From assembly GCA_964457225.1 (NCBI GenBank), contig CAYWEM010000004.1, positions 1-64,000 on the forward strand: a stretch of 64,000 nt of DNA, given 5' to 3'. Shown in pieces: positions 25,962 through 35,679 of this stretch. Within the stretch, counting starts at the first letter, position 1. Each line of letters opens with the position of its first letter. The position numbers and the translations under genes are program-made. A model generated the notes under the pieces. It searched no databases. It saw only the letters and a program-made list of their open reading frames with translations, and was not told the origin of the DNA. The DNA comes from CAYWEM01 sp964457225. Lineage in GTDB: Bacteria > Acidobacteriota > Aminicenantia > UBA2199.

Positions 25962-28900
25962 ATGTATCAGCAGTCAAAAATCTGGAAATCGATTATCACC
26001 GGTTTTTTGTGCCTCGGCCTGCTTTCCGTTTTGCCTCTGGCCGGGCAGAGGTCGAAACCGGAAATAGACCTGGGGCTTTTCTCCGGCCTTAAGGCCCGGG
26101 CCCTGGGTCCGGCCAACATGAGCGGTCGCATTTCTGCGGTCGAGGCGGTTAATTCCGATCCGCGCATCATCTTCGTCGGCGCGGCTTCGGGCGGAGTCTG
26201 GAAATCAATCAACGGCGGCCATACCTGGCAAGCCCTGTTCGACGACCAACCCCTGATGTCGGTTGGAGACCTGGCGGTTTTCCAGGCCAACCCGGACATC
26301 GTCTGGGTCGGCACCGGTGAAAGCAAACTGCGCAACAGCATCAGCATCGGCAACGGAGTTTATCTCAGCCTGGACGGCGGCCTGAACTGGCGCCACTGCG
26401 GCCTGGAAAAAAGCGAGAAAATTTCCCGCATCGTGCTGCACCCGCATAACCCCGATATCGCCTACGTTGGAGTACTGGGCGCCACCTGGAGCGATTCTCC
26501 TGACCGCGGAGTCTACAAGACCGAGGACCGCGGCCGGACCTGGAAAAGAGTGCTGGCCGGGGATCAGCGCAGCGGCGTGGCTGACCTGGTTATGGATCCG
26601 GCCAATCCCGAGCGGCTGCTGGCCGCAATCTGGGAGCATCGTCGCTGGCCCTGGTTTTTCAAATCAGGGGGCCCGGGCAGCGGACTTTACCTGAGCAATG
26701 ACGGCGGCGCCAGCTGGACCAGGCTTGGTACGGAAAACGGTCTTCCCAAGGGGGATTTGGGCCGCATCGGCCTGGCCTTCGCTCCTTCCCGGCCCCAGGT
26801 GGTTTATGCCCTGGTCGAGGCCGAACGCAATGTCCTGTTGCGTTCCGAAGACCGCGGCCTGAATTTTCAGCAAGTCAACCGGGAAGACGACATCAGCAAC
26901 CGGCCTTTCTATTACTCACGCATCCAGGTCAACCCGGTTAATGAAAACATTCTCTACCTGCTGGCCAGCCAATTGCGGGTCAGCGAAGACGGCGGCCGCA
27001 GCCTGCGCAACCTGGCCACTTTCCGCCAGGCCCACCCGGATTTTCATGCCATCTGGATTAACTCCAACGGCGAACACATGCTGGTGGGCAATGACGGCGG
27101 CCTGACCGTCAGCCATGATCGCGGCCGCACCTGGCGCTTCGTGGAAAACCTGCCCCTGGCCCAGTTTTACCACGTCAGCGTCGACCTGGAAACACCTTAC
27201 AACATCTACGGCGGCCTGCAGGACAACGGCACCTGGCGCGGTCCGGCCTACGTGCTCAACGAACAGGCCATTGAGTATTACCACTGGGTCAACGTCGGCG
27301 GCGGGGACGGCTTCGCCACCCTGGCCGACCCGGAAAAACCCGGGGCCGGTTACGGCATGAGCCAGGGCGGTAACCTCTATTATTTCGACATCAACCTGGG
27401 CACCAGCCGGGGCATCGTACCCACTGAAAGCGAGGTCAAGCACCGCTACAACTGGAACGCCGGCCTGGCAATCGATCCGTTTGAACCGGGCACCATTTAC
27501 CTGGGCAGCCAGTTCCTGCACCGCAGTAAAGACAAGGGCAGGAACTGGGAAATCATCAGCCCGGACCTGACCGCTAATGATCCGGAAAAGCAGAAACAGG
27601 CCGATAGCGGAGGTCTGACCCTGGACGTCACCAATGCCGAAAATCACTGCACCATACTGACCATAGCCCCCAGCCGGCTGCAACAGGGCCTGATCTGGGT
27701 AGGCAGCGACGACGGCCGCATTCACCTGACCCGGGATGGCGGCGCCAACTGGCAGCTGGTCTCGGCCGGACTGAGCCAAGGCCGCCGGCCCGCGTTGCCT
27801 CCGGACACCTGGGTGCCGCACCTGGAAGCATCCCATCACGATCCGGCCGTGGTTTACGCGGTATTCGACGATCACCGGCGCGGTAATTTCCAGCCTTACG
27901 TCTTCCGCAGCGCAGATTACGGGCGGAGTTGGCAGAGCCTGGCCGGCCCCGGCATCGAAGGTTACTGCCACGTCATCCGCGAAGATCCGGTTAATCCCGA
28001 TCTGCTTTTCCTGGGCACCGAATTCGGGCTCTTCGTCAGTTTCAACCGGGGCGGCTCCTGGCAGAAGTGGAGTCACGACCTGCCGGCGGTCCCGGTCTAC
28101 GACCTGGTGATTCATCCCAGGGAGCACGACCTGGTCATCGGCACCCACGGCCGCGGCATTTACGTCATCGATGATATCAGGCCGCTGCGGGAAATCAAGC
28201 CCGGGACCATTGGAAAAAAACTGCATCTCTTCCAGGTGAGTGACGCGGTCAATTACGAGAGAGGGCGCATGAACTCGCACATGTCCCCCGGAGACACGAT
28301 TTTCTCAGCCGAAAACAAAAATCTCAACGCCACTTTCAGCTACTTCCTGCTCCCGGACGAAAAAAAAGAGTCCCAACCTGAAGAACCTGAAATCGGCCCG
28401 GCGGCCGGGAGATCAGCCGGGCGGCCGGCCCGGAACGGAACGGTCGGCGGAGTGGCGATCACCATTCTGGACGCCTCCGGCGGAGTGATCAACCGCTTCA
28501 CCGGCAGTACTGAAAAAGGTCTGAACCGGGTTTTCTGGAATTTCAGCGCCCAGGAACAGGCTCCGCCGGGAGCAGCCGGCGGCGCGCCCGCAGCTCCTGC
28601 CTTCGCAGGTCGGGGCTTCGGCGGTATTCCGGTGCCGCCCGGAGCTTACACGGTCAAAATCAGGTACGGTGACCTGGAAACTGAAGCCGGCTTCGAAGTC
28701 AAGGCTGATCCGCGGCTGAATGCCGACCCGGAAGTACTGCGGGCCAATTACCAGCTGGCCGTGAAAGCACGCCGCCTGACTGCAACCATGCAGGAAGTAC
28801 AGCGCCGTTTGCAGGAAACGGAAAAGGCCCTGCAGGCGGTACGTGAACTGGCCCGGGGGCGGCGGGGCCCGCAGACGGCCCAGGTATTGGTGGCCGTGGA

Positions 28901-29210
28901 ATCCACTTATTCAAGTTTGAAAGAACTCAAGGAAAAGCTCAACCCGACCCCGGCCAGGCAGGGCATCGCCGATCGCTCGGCCGGCCTGAACCGCCGGGTT
29001 CTATCGGCCGTGATGGGCATATCCCGGGCCGGCCACGAGCCGGTGAGCCAGCCGGCACAGGTGCGGCTGGACAAAGCCGGTGAAGACCTGGCCGGTTTTC
29101 TCGAGGATTTCAACTCCTTTTACGCGGAAAAACTGGAAGCATTAAGGGCAAAACTGGAGGAAAGCGGATTCAGTATCCTGGGCGAAAAGCCTGAAGCACT
29201 GAAACTCTGA
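25962..29210 (+). CDS. Secreted VPS10/BNR-type beta-propeller protein
   Basis: The 1082-residue precursor has a signal peptide (about residues 1-30). Residues 45-740 carry repeated Asp-box hairpins (KSINGGHTW, LSLDGGLNW, KTEDRGRTW, SNDGGASW, SHDRGRTW, SKDKGRNW, TRDGGANW, FNRGGSW), which indicates a double sortilin/VPS10-like or xyloglucanase-type propeller. The tail (about 800-1082) holds a beta domain and a coiled-coil region rich in charged residues. Such proteins are frequent and multi-copy in Acidobacteriota-like genomes and are annotated only as glycosyl hydrolase-like. Its stop is 4 nt from the stop of the convergent Cache-protein gene. Confidence 0.8.
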   Translation: MYQQSKIWKSIITGFLCLGLLSVLPLAGQRSKPEIDLGLFSGLKARALGPANMSGRISAVEAVNSDPRIIFVGAASGGVWKSINGGHTWQALFDDQPLMSVGDLAVFQANPDIVWVGTGESKLRNSISIGNGVYLSLDGGLNWRHCGLEKSEKISRIVLHPHNPDIAYVGVLGATWSDSPDRGVYKTEDRGRTWKRVLAGDQRSGVADLVMDPANPERLLAAIWEHRRWPWFFKSGGPGSGLYLSNDGGASWTRLGTENGLPKGDLGRIGLAFAPSRPQVVYALVEAERNVLLRSEDRGLNFQQVNREDDISNRPFYYSRIQVNPVNENILYLLASQLRVSEDGGRSLRNLATFRQAHPDFHAIWINSNGEHMLVGNDGGLTVSHDRGRTWRFVENLPLAQFYHVSVDLETPYNIYGGLQDNGTWRGPAYVLNEQAIEYYHWVNVGGGDGFATLADPEKPGAGYGMSQGGNLYYFDINLGTSRGIVPTESEVKHRYNWNAGLAIDPFEPGTIYLGSQFLHRSKDKGRNWEIISPDLTANDPEKQKQADSGGLTLDVTNAENHCTILTIAPSRLQQGLIWVGSDDGRIHLTRDGGANWQLVSAGLSQGRRPALPPDTWVPHLEASHHDPAVVYAVFDDHRRGNFQPYVFRSADYGRSWQSLAGPGIEGYCHVIREDPVNPDLLFLGTEFGLFVSFNRGGSWQKWSHDLPAVPVYDLVIHPREHDLVIGTHGRGIYVIDDIRPLREIKPGTIGKKLHLFQVSDAVNYERGRMNSHMSPGDTIFSAENKNLNATFSYFLLPDEKKESQPEEPEIGPAAGRSAGRPARNGTVGGVAITILDASGGVINRFTGSTEKGLNRVFWNFSAQEQAPPGAAGGAPAAPAFAGRGFGGIPVPPGAYTVKIRYGDLETEAGFEVKADPRLNADPEVLRANYQLAVKARRLTATMQEVQRRLQETEKALQAVRELARGRRGPQTAQVLVAVESTYSSLKELKEKLNPTPARQGIADRSAGLNRRVLSAVMGISRAGHEPVSQPAQVRLDKAGEDLAGFLEDFNSFYAEKLEALRAKLEESGFSILGEKPEALKL

Positions 29211-29214
29211 TCCC

Positions 29215-30450
29215 TCAGTCTTTCTTTTTGCCGGCCCGGTGAGCTGGATACAGCTTTTTCACGCAATCCGGGCAGATACCGTGACTGAAGCTGGCTTCCG
29301 AGTGTTCCCTGATGTAGATTTCTATCTGCTGCCAGAAACCCTGGTCATCGCGGATTTTTTTGCAGGAAGCGCAGATCGGAATCAATCCGCTCAGGGTTTT
29401 CACCTCGGAAAGAGCGGCCTTCAATTCTGAGTTCTTGGTTTCCAGCTCCCGATGCTGCCTGATGATTTCTTCCTGCTGGCGATTGCTGGTCCTTTGAAAA
29501 GCGTTGATGGTAAGGGTGGTCAGCAGTAACACCAGCAGGGTGATGCCGATGCTGATCAGCAGGTTGACCACCAGGGCGGTCAAGGCCCGGCCCGCGGCAT
29601 CGGTTTCATCCAGGGTGACCAGCAAATGCCAGTTGAGTTCAGGCACAAAGCGACTGCTGACGTGGATCAGGTTGCCGTTATTCCTGGAACGGAAGGCCAG
29701 ATCACGGCCGGCAAGGATATCTTCCGCCCGGGAGGCAAATTCCTGCATCGCCCTGATATTCTGCGGTCCATCCTGGCGGCCGTCCGAACGCAGCACCACT
29801 TCACCCCGCGGATCAACGAAAAAGATGTCGCGATTGTACTTGTCGCCGTACTGGGCGATCAGCTGGTTGACGAAGTTGATCGTCAGTCCGACCCCGGCAG
29901 CGCCGATGAAGTTGCCCTGGTAGTCAAGCACCCGGTGATTGATGAATACGGTCAGGGCGTCCAGGTTGGCCAGGTCCGGATCTACGTTGAGTTCGTAATC
30001 CTCCGGCATTTCCCGGACCCTGAAAAACCAGACGTCTCTCTCTTCCTGTTCTTCAACCCGTTTAAGAATCCCCCGGGCCTGGTAGTAAATCCTGGTCTTC
30101 TCGGAAACGAAAAATGCGGTGAAAGTGTCGTACCTGGCCATGATCTCGTGCAGGTAGCGGGTGATCAGGCTTTCGTCCTGTTCTCCGGCCAGCACCCAGT
30201 CACGGAGAAAAACATCGTGGGCCATCATCGATGAAATGAAAACCGGCCGCAGCAGATCTCGCTTGATCTCCGAAAAAACATTGTCACTGGTCAGCGGCAG
30301 GGTGGCGGTGGTAATTTGGCGCCGCAGGGTGGACATGGAAATGAAGTAGCTGATCAGGCTGGTGGCCAGGAAACTGGCGGCCAGGATCAGGCTCAGGGAA
30401 AGGATCAGCTTTTTCTTGCGCCCGGCACTGTCCTTGTTCATGGAGCACAT
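29215..30450 (-). CDS. Cache-domain membrane sensor with orphan CxxC...CxxC C-terminal module
   Basis: A 411-residue protein with a transmembrane helix at about 15-37, a roughly 250-residue periplasmic dCache/PDC sensor (DIFFVDPRGEVVLRSDGR, GAAGVGLTINFV), a second helix at about 290-315 and a cytoplasmic coiled coil. The last 50 residues read IPICASCKKIRDDQGFW...FSHGICPDCVKKLYP. This module is often found at the end of response regulators and PAS proteins and probably binds zinc. There is no kinase, cyclase or methyl-accepting domain, so the output is unknown. An in-frame ATG nine bases into the gene is an equally possible start. Confidence 0.75.
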   Translation of the reverse strand: MCSMNKDSAGRKKKLILSLSLILAASFLATSLISYFISMSTLRRQITTATLPLTSDNVFSEIKRDLLRPVFISSMMAHDVFLRDWVLAGEQDESLITRYLHEIMARYDTFTAFFVSEKTRIYYQARGILKRVEEQEERDVWFFRVREMPEDYELNVDPDLANLDALTVFINHRVLDYQGNFIGAAGVGLTINFVNQLIAQYGDKYNRDIFFVDPRGEVVLRSDGRQDGPQNIRAMQEFASRAEDILAGRDLAFRSRNNGNLIHVSSRFVPELNWHLLVTLDETDAAGRALTALVVNLLISIGITLLVLLLTTLTINAFQRTSNRQQEEIIRQHRELETKNSELKAALSEVKTLSGLIPICASCKKIRDDQGFWQQIEIYIREHSEASFSHGICPDCVKKLYPAHRAGKKKD

Positions 30451-30521
30451 CCCCCGCCGGCCATTCTGTTTCCACCGTCAGCCGGCGGAATTGGGTCAAA
30501 GATCCTTTGTATTATATCCGA

Positions 30522-32171
30522 TTACTGTAGGCCGTACCAGATGCGGGTGGCCCAGTAGGGATTGTTCTTGTCGATGGTCAACCTGGGCTTGACCGCCCCG
30601 TCCGCCCAGTGGCGGCCCAGGGTGTAGAGCAGGTCAAGCTCCTGCAATACGCCGTCGTAAACCCAAGCCGGGTGGATTTCGTCGTTTGGCTGGTGGTAAG
30701 TATAGCCGATCTGTTCCCGGGCGGCCCGTAATTCTTCATCACTGCGTTCGGTGAAGCGGCCGCGGAAACCGATCGACATAGCCGGCACCCCGCGGGCGGC
30801 AAAGGGAAAATGATCACTGCGGAAAGAGCCGCCGGCCGGGTCAGCCGTGCGGGTGAACAGGCGCAATCCCAGGCGGGCGGTTAGGCTTTCGACTTCGGGC
30901 AGGGCACTGCTGTACTCCAGTGGAAAGGCCGAAAAACCTTCACGCTTCCCGAAATGGTTCATGACGTCCTTGTTCAGCACCACGGCGATCTTTTCCAAAG
31001 GCAGGGGCGGGTTTTCCACGAAATAAGTCGAACCGAGCAGGCCGAGTTCCTCACCGGTCACCGGCACGAACATGATCGTGCGCCTGGGCTTCTCCGGAGC
31101 CTGCATGAAGGCCCGGGCCAGGCAGAGCAACGCAGCCGTGCCGCTGGCATTGTCTGAGGCCCCGTTGTAAATGACATCTCCTTTTTCATCGGGCAGACCT
31201 ATGCCCAGGTGATCAAAATGGCCTGTGTAGATAACTGCTTCTCCACTCAACTCGGGATCGGTTCCGGGGATGACGCCGATGACGTTATGGCAGAGAGCCC
31301 GGCGGTACTGCTGGCTGAATTCGGCGGCCAGGCGCAGGGGCAGTTTGAAGGGCTTGAAACGCCGGTTGTCGGCTCTTTTTTTTAGTTCAACGTAATCCAG
31401 GCCGCTGCCCTGCAGAGCTCGGTCAAGCGCCTGGTGCGATATCCAGGCCTGCAGCAGCAGCAGCTGATCAGCCTGATCTTCAAGCAGCATCCTCTCCCCG
31501 GCCCAGGAATTCCGCACCACCGGCCAGCCGTAAGTGGCTTCGCGGTCATGGTGGATGAGAATGATACCCTTGGCTCCGCGGCGCCTGGCCATTTCCTGCT
31601 TGTAGGACCAACGGCCGTAATAGGTCAGGGATTCGTCGCCGAAGCCGGTTTTTTCATGATCCGGATCGTTGACCAGGGCCACCAAAACCTTGCCGGCCAC
31701 ATCGACACCCTTGAAATCGTCCCACCTGAATTCCGGGGCCTGGATGCCGTAGCCGACAAACAACAGGTCTTCCTCCAGGCTTATCCGTTCTATCTCCTGC
31801 TCACTGCCGATGCATGTTTCACTCAGAGGTTCCACCTGGAATTCCCGGCCCCGCATGTCTTTCAGGACCACCCTGACCGTGCTGTAATCGGTTTTAAAGG
31901 CGCGCAGGGCCACCGGCTGAAGGTAGCCGTGCTCTTCCGAGTATGGCTGCAGTCCCAATGTTTCAAACTGGGCCGCGATGTAAGCCGCGGCCAGGGCCGC
32001 GCCGCGATCCCCGGTGCCCCGGCCTTCCAGCAGGTCATGGGCCAGGAAGCGCAGGTGCCCCAGGTATTCGGGAACGTTGAACAACGGATGCGTGGGCGCA
32101 GAGTCGACTGCCGGCAGGCTGAGCGGAGTAATCAACAAGGCGATTAAAAGCAGAATGGAATGATTTTTCAT
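30522..32171 (-). CDS. Secreted M28 family metallopeptidase
   Basis: Starting at the ATG at 32171, which has AGGAGG five bases ahead, the precursor has 549 residues and a signal peptide (NHSILLLIALLITPLSLPAV). A protease-associated domain (VDVAGKVLVALVNDPD) is inserted before the M28 core. Metal and catalytic segments are TGHFDHLG, NGASDNASGTA, VTGEELGLLGS and the final YTYHQPND; RSDHFPFAARGVPAM is also typical. It is likely an aminopeptidase working outside the cytoplasm. A clear promoter lies upstream. Confidence 0.9.
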   Translation of the reverse strand: MKNHSILLLIALLITPLSLPAVDSAPTHPLFNVPEYLGHLRFLAHDLLEGRGTGDRGAALAAAYIAAQFETLGLQPYSEEHGYLQPVALRAFKTDYSTVRVVLKDMRGREFQVEPLSETCIGSEQEIERISLEEDLLFVGYGIQAPEFRWDDFKGVDVAGKVLVALVNDPDHEKTGFGDESLTYYGRWSYKQEMARRRGAKGIILIHHDREATYGWPVVRNSWAGERMLLEDQADQLLLLQAWISHQALDRALQGSGLDYVELKKRADNRRFKPFKLPLRLAAEFSQQYRRALCHNVIGVIPGTDPELSGEAVIYTGHFDHLGIGLPDEKGDVIYNGASDNASGTAALLCLARAFMQAPEKPRRTIMFVPVTGEELGLLGSTYFVENPPLPLEKIAVVLNKDVMNHFGKREGFSAFPLEYSSALPEVESLTARLGLRLFTRTADPAGGSFRSDHFPFAARGVPAMSIGFRGRFTERSDEELRAAREQIGYTYHQPNDEIHPAWVYDGVLQELDLLYTLGRHWADGAVKPRLTIDKNNPYWATRIWYGLQ

Positions 32172-32219
32172 GAGAACCTCCTGAAAGAGCATTTTAAGCC
32201 GGGCGGCTGAATAAAGATC

Positions 32220-32248
32220 ATAGTAAAAGAAGCCCGACCGGCTGTCAA
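32220..32248 (-). promoter_or_regulatory. Promoter of the second M28 peptidase gene (minus strand)
   Basis: Minus-strand TTGACA (32243-32248), 17-nt spacer, TACTAT (32220-32225). The 5' leader is about 40 nt and ends in AGGAGG. Confidence 0.7.
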
Positions 32249-32314
32249 TCCGGATGAGTCCGTTAAAGGTAAATTCATTTTCCCTCTCTCAAGATCAAAA
32301 GACCCCCGCTGATT

Positions 32315-35300
32315 TCATTGCAAAGTGACGTCCAGGTAGACCGAGTGATGACCGTAACTTTCGAAAAATGGCTGTAAAACCAGGCCGTTCAGGGTGAAAC
32401 GCAGGGCGGCCGGATCGCCCGTGATCGAATGCGAAATGTCCTCCGCATCGAGAATCACCTTTCGCCAGGCCGGCAATGGCCCCTCTTCCTGGACCGCCAG
32501 CAAAACCGGGCCGTAGAAGATGCCGGCCAGGTTCGGCATATCCATTACGGGCTCAAGCCGGAACGAAAAGGGCATATGCAGTTCAACACTGTCCCCGTCC
32601 CGCCATTCCCGTGACAGGGCCAGGTAGGAGCCGGGTTCAGCTTCGATTTTTTCTGAACGGCCGTTGATCCTGACCTGGAATCCCCGGGTCGCCCAGGCCG
32701 GCACCCGGACCTTGAGGGTGAATACGCCTCCCCCGTGAATTGTCAGCAGGCTGGAATCGGAATAGGGAAAATTCGTACTCTGGACCACGGTAATACCGCG
32801 TTCCTTCCAGGAAAGCGTTGAAGGGATGTATAGATTGACGTACAGTTCCCGGTGATCGGCACTGCGGAAGTAGATGCTGTTTTGCAGCTTGGTATGGCTT
32901 TCAAGGGCGGTGCCGTTACAGCAGGTGAAAGCATCCATGCTTTCGTTGCTGAAATGCTTCCTGGCCCCGGGATTGAGCGGGACGTGGTAGGTGTTGCCGG
33001 CGTCCTTCTCGGCCACCGAGGCCAGGATATGGTTGTAAAGCCCCTGCTCGTAATAATCCATGTAGCGGGAATCAGGCTCGAAAAAAAACAGCCCGCGACT
33101 GAGCTTGAGCAGGTTGTAGGTGGCGCAGGTCTCATTCTGGCCATCCATGGAAAAACCGTTGGCAAAAATGGTGTCGGGTTCGGCGGTGAAACATTCGGCA
33201 TTCCGGGGCTCCCTGGCTCCGGCCGTGCCGCCGATACTGTAACTGTAGTGTTCCCTGACCATGTTCCAGAAATTGGCGGCAACGGCCCGGTAAGCCGGAT
33301 CGCCTGAAACGCGAAAGGTTTCCAGGGCTCCCGTTACCTGGGGAATATGCTGGTTGGCATGAAGGCCGCGCAGAGTATCGACGTTTTTCGCCAATCCGTG
33401 TTTATGCTCAGCGTTGCCGAAGAAAAATCCGGTGTTGTCGAAAAGCCGGGCCCCGGCCAGGAATTCCTCCTTGCCGGTCAAGCGGGCCAGGCGGGCCAGG
33501 GCTTCGTTCATGCCGCCGTATTCACCCGCGATGTAGCGGCTCCACATGGAAATGCGAGTCTCCTCCGGCACCGCTTGCAGCCTGGCCAGCACCCAGGTTG
33601 CCATGCCCTCGGCGGTTTCCAGCGCTTTCGTATTACCGCCCAGCTCAAAACTATCCAGTAGCCCGGTCAGGATCTTGTGCAGGGTATAGTACGGGGCCCA
33701 GATCTGGGCATTGCTCGCCCCGTAGGTGGCGCCCTGCTCCAGCATGATGAACTGGTCGGGCGGATAGGCGCTTATATAGCCTCGGCCCCAATTCCAGTAA
33801 TCACGCCGGATTCCGGCCGCGCTCAGGTCGGAATCGTAGCCTTTCCGACCGGGTCCGGTTGGGACAGCCAGCGGATCTGCATTAAAACTTCCTCCGGCCT
33901 CTTTCGGCCGCCCCGATTTTCGGGCCAGGTCATGGAGAGTATCGATTACCTGGTTCATCTTGCCCAGGAAGTTCGCCTGCAGGGCCGGGTCATAAGCGCT
34001 TCCAGCCCAGGCCTGGGCCAGGGCGGTCAGGTAATGACCGGAAGCATGCCCGCGCAGCCGCGTGGTCTGACTGTCCCAGCCCGCCAGGGGCACGGCGCCC
34101 TCGGGCTGGGGCTGGCCGAAGGCGTCGCGGAAGTTGTACAGGAAGTTATCTGGATTGAGCTCGGACAGAACAGCCAGGAATTTGTCGCGGTTCTTCATGA
34201 ACGGCGTATCCCGGCCGGTTGCATCCCGGTTCAGCACCACCCGGTCCAGGGGAAAAGGTTCGAGAGCAGGTTCGGGCTTCAGCCGAGTCTCCGGCGCTTG
34301 AACCGGCAGAACAGTCACGACGGCTCTGGGGCGGAAAGCAGTTCCCGGGACGGTCCCGGTCAGTGTATAGGTTCCGGTTTCCAGCACTGCGCTGTTATCT
34401 GTCGGAGCAGGCCAGATAACCCGGACCGGTGGGCCGCCTGAACCGTTTTCATAAATCCCGGCCAGGTGAACAGGCAGGCGGGGCAGGATACCCGCCGTCG
34501 TGGTCACGGTGATATCGGGGACCTCCCGCAATCCCCGGCTCAGGGCCAGGGAACGCAGGGGCGGTGCCTCAGTTTCCAGCCTGGAGCGCCGTGCGCCGGA
34601 ATCTCCGAAAGCGACCGCCCGTACCTGGTCCGGGCTGAGGGCGATGCCGTAAAGCCGGAAATCACGCAGATTGGCTTCGAAAAACGGCAGTCCCGGGCTT
34701 GAAGAAGCGCCGATCAGCAGGCGGATTTTATCCGGTCGGGTTAAATCAAGGATCTGCGCGAGCCCGACACCAGGGTTTTCCAGTCGTCCCAGCTCGCGGC
34801 CCATGATATAGCCGGTCAGGGTGCCGTGAACCTGGTCAAGCACCACGGCGAGGTGAAACCAACGGCCGGACGAGGCGAACCTGGCCGAAAAATCCCGGCC
34901 GCCGGCCGATCCGCCGGCCGCGATACCGGCCCTGAATCCCTGGTCTATGCCGGGGCCTATCAATTCGCAGAAAAGACCGCGGCCTGATTCATCCGCGAAA
35001 TCGAACAGTCTCTGGCCCGGCTTCATGGAAACGAGGTGGACCCAGCAGGTGACACTGAGACTGCCGGTCCCGGCCAGGGCCCGGCCGGGTATCCGAAGTG
35101 CCCCGCCCCGCAACGAAAGCACCCTGCCGAAGGGGCTTTCCTCGGGAAAGCCCGGTTCAGCGCCGATGGCCAGGGCATGGAATTGATTTCTGGAACGGTC
35201 AAGAATATCACCGTCGAACAGGTAGCGGGCGATCAGGGCCGTCTCGCCGATTCCGTCCAGGATCTGGTCGCCTGCGCTTTGGGCAAAGAGCCGGGTTTGG

Positions 35301-35362
35301 CCGTTCCAGGCCAGGAATCCCGCCGCCATAAAGAGGCAGAAAGCCGGTAGAATTTTTTTCAT
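32315..35362 (-). CDS. GH127-type beta-L-arabinofuranosidase with LamG and Ig-like domains
   Basis: A 1015-residue secreted protein. After the signal peptide (ending near residue 28) comes a LamG/concanavalin-like domain (about 40-250, with TGSLSVTCWVHL), then a Big_4-like segment (VTVTTTAG-type strand through YTLTGTVPGTA, about 275-350), then the GH127/DUF1680 catalytic domain. GH127 uses a cysteine nucleophile and a zinc held by one Glu and three Cys; the matching residues appear to be E744 and C746 (NETCATYN) and C814-C815 (TCCNG). It would release beta-L-arabinofuranose from plant or glycoprotein glycans. GGAGG and a good promoter precede the start. Confidence 0.9.
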   Translation of the reverse strand: MKKILPAFCLFMAAGFLAWNGQTRLFAQSAGDQILDGIGETALIARYLFDGDILDRSRNQFHALAIGAEPGFPEESPFGRVLSLRGGALRIPGRALAGTGSLSVTCWVHLVSMKPGQRLFDFADESGRGLFCELIGPGIDQGFRAGIAAGGSAGGRDFSARFASSGRWFHLAVVLDQVHGTLTGYIMGRELGRLENPGVGLAQILDLTRPDKIRLLIGASSSPGLPFFEANLRDFRLYGIALSPDQVRAVAFGDSGARRSRLETEAPPLRSLALSRGLREVPDITVTTTAGILPRLPVHLAGIYENGSGGPPVRVIWPAPTDNSAVLETGTYTLTGTVPGTAFRPRAVVTVLPVQAPETRLKPEPALEPFPLDRVVLNRDATGRDTPFMKNRDKFLAVLSELNPDNFLYNFRDAFGQPQPEGAVPLAGWDSQTTRLRGHASGHYLTALAQAWAGSAYDPALQANFLGKMNQVIDTLHDLARKSGRPKEAGGSFNADPLAVPTGPGRKGYDSDLSAAGIRRDYWNWGRGYISAYPPDQFIMLEQGATYGASNAQIWAPYYTLHKILTGLLDSFELGGNTKALETAEGMATWVLARLQAVPEETRISMWSRYIAGEYGGMNEALARLARLTGKEEFLAGARLFDNTGFFFGNAEHKHGLAKNVDTLRGLHANQHIPQVTGALETFRVSGDPAYRAVAANFWNMVREHYSYSIGGTAGAREPRNAECFTAEPDTIFANGFSMDGQNETCATYNLLKLSRGLFFFEPDSRYMDYYEQGLYNHILASVAEKDAGNTYHVPLNPGARKHFSNESMDAFTCCNGTALESHTKLQNSIYFRSADHRELYVNLYIPSTLSWKERGITVVQSTNFPYSDSSLLTIHGGGVFTLKVRVPAWATRGFQVRINGRSEKIEAEPGSYLALSREWRDGDSVELHMPFSFRLEPVMDMPNLAGIFYGPVLLAVQEEGPLPAWRKVILDAEDISHSITGDPAALRFTLNGLVLQPFFESYGHHSVYLDVTLQ

Positions 35363-35404
35363 GGCCGGTCCTCCAAACGCCGGTTTGGCTGTTGTCAGAA
35401 ATGT

Positions 35405-35433
35405 AATATATCAGACGAGGGAATTAATGCCAA
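35405..35433 (-). promoter_or_regulatory. Promoter of the GH127 gene (minus strand)
   Basis: Minus-strand TTGGCA (35428-35433), 17-nt spacer, TATATT (35405-35410). The REP-like end of the 192-bp repeat begins only 10 bp beyond its -35 box. Confidence 0.65.
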
Positions 35434-35457
35434 GCGGGAGCGGCCGGCCGCCCCTGC

Positions 35458-35486
35458 TTGACAATAAAAAACATGTTTCTTATCAT
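35458..35486 (+). promoter_or_regulatory. Promoter inside repeat copy A
   Basis: Consensus TTGACA at 35458-35463, 17-nt spacer, TATCAT at 35481-35486. Transcription would start at about 35493, exactly on an ATG, and read towards the PLP-enzyme gene. Confidence 0.6.
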
Positions 35487-35492
35487 TCAGTT

Positions 35493-35540
35493 ATGGGAAA
35501 GATGAGCTTTGTCTCCCCTGCTCTCAACTCAAAACCATAG
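35493..35540 (+). other. Possible leaderless 15-codon ORF in repeat A
   Basis: ATG six bases after the -10 box opens a 15-residue frame (MGKMSFVSPALNSKP) ended by TAG. The same ORF occurs in copy B, but as the copies are nearly identical that is not evidence of selection on the peptide. No ribosome site is present. Confidence 0.25.
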
Positions 35541-35679
35541 CAAGGCAACAACTCCATGCTTCTCCCCGGTTTTTGCGAATGCAGAACATTTTATTTACTC
35601 CCGCTTCGGGGAGAAAAAAACCTGACCGGCGGCAGCCTGCGCCGGTGTCAGGCCGAAGAGGAAAATGAGTTAAAAAAAC

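Larger units (their letters stand above)
35451..35642 (+). repeat. 192-bp direct repeat, copy A
   Basis: This segment matches 39719-39910 at 191 of 192 positions; the only difference is base 6 (G here, A in the other copy). Just upstream, 35443-35457 is a REP-like GCCGGCCGCCCCTGC. The repeat contains a near-consensus promoter, a 15-codon ORF and a short CTCCC-GCTTCG-GGGAG hairpin. It sits in the 317-bp gap between the GH127 promoter and the PLP-enzyme gene. Confidence 0.97.

Noticed and set aside
26916..28280. Long minus-strand ORF (454 codons) opposite the BNR propeller gene
   Set aside because: It is an antisense shadow of a GC-rich gene: low-complexity Val/Ala/Gly/Gln content, no start signal, and the plus-strand frame has clear repeats.
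35611..35635. Terminator in the 192-bp repeat (CTCCC-GCTTCG-GGGAG followed by A residues)
   Set aside because: On the plus strand the stem is followed by A, not T, and on the minus strand the T run precedes the stem, so it is not an intrinsic terminator in either direction.
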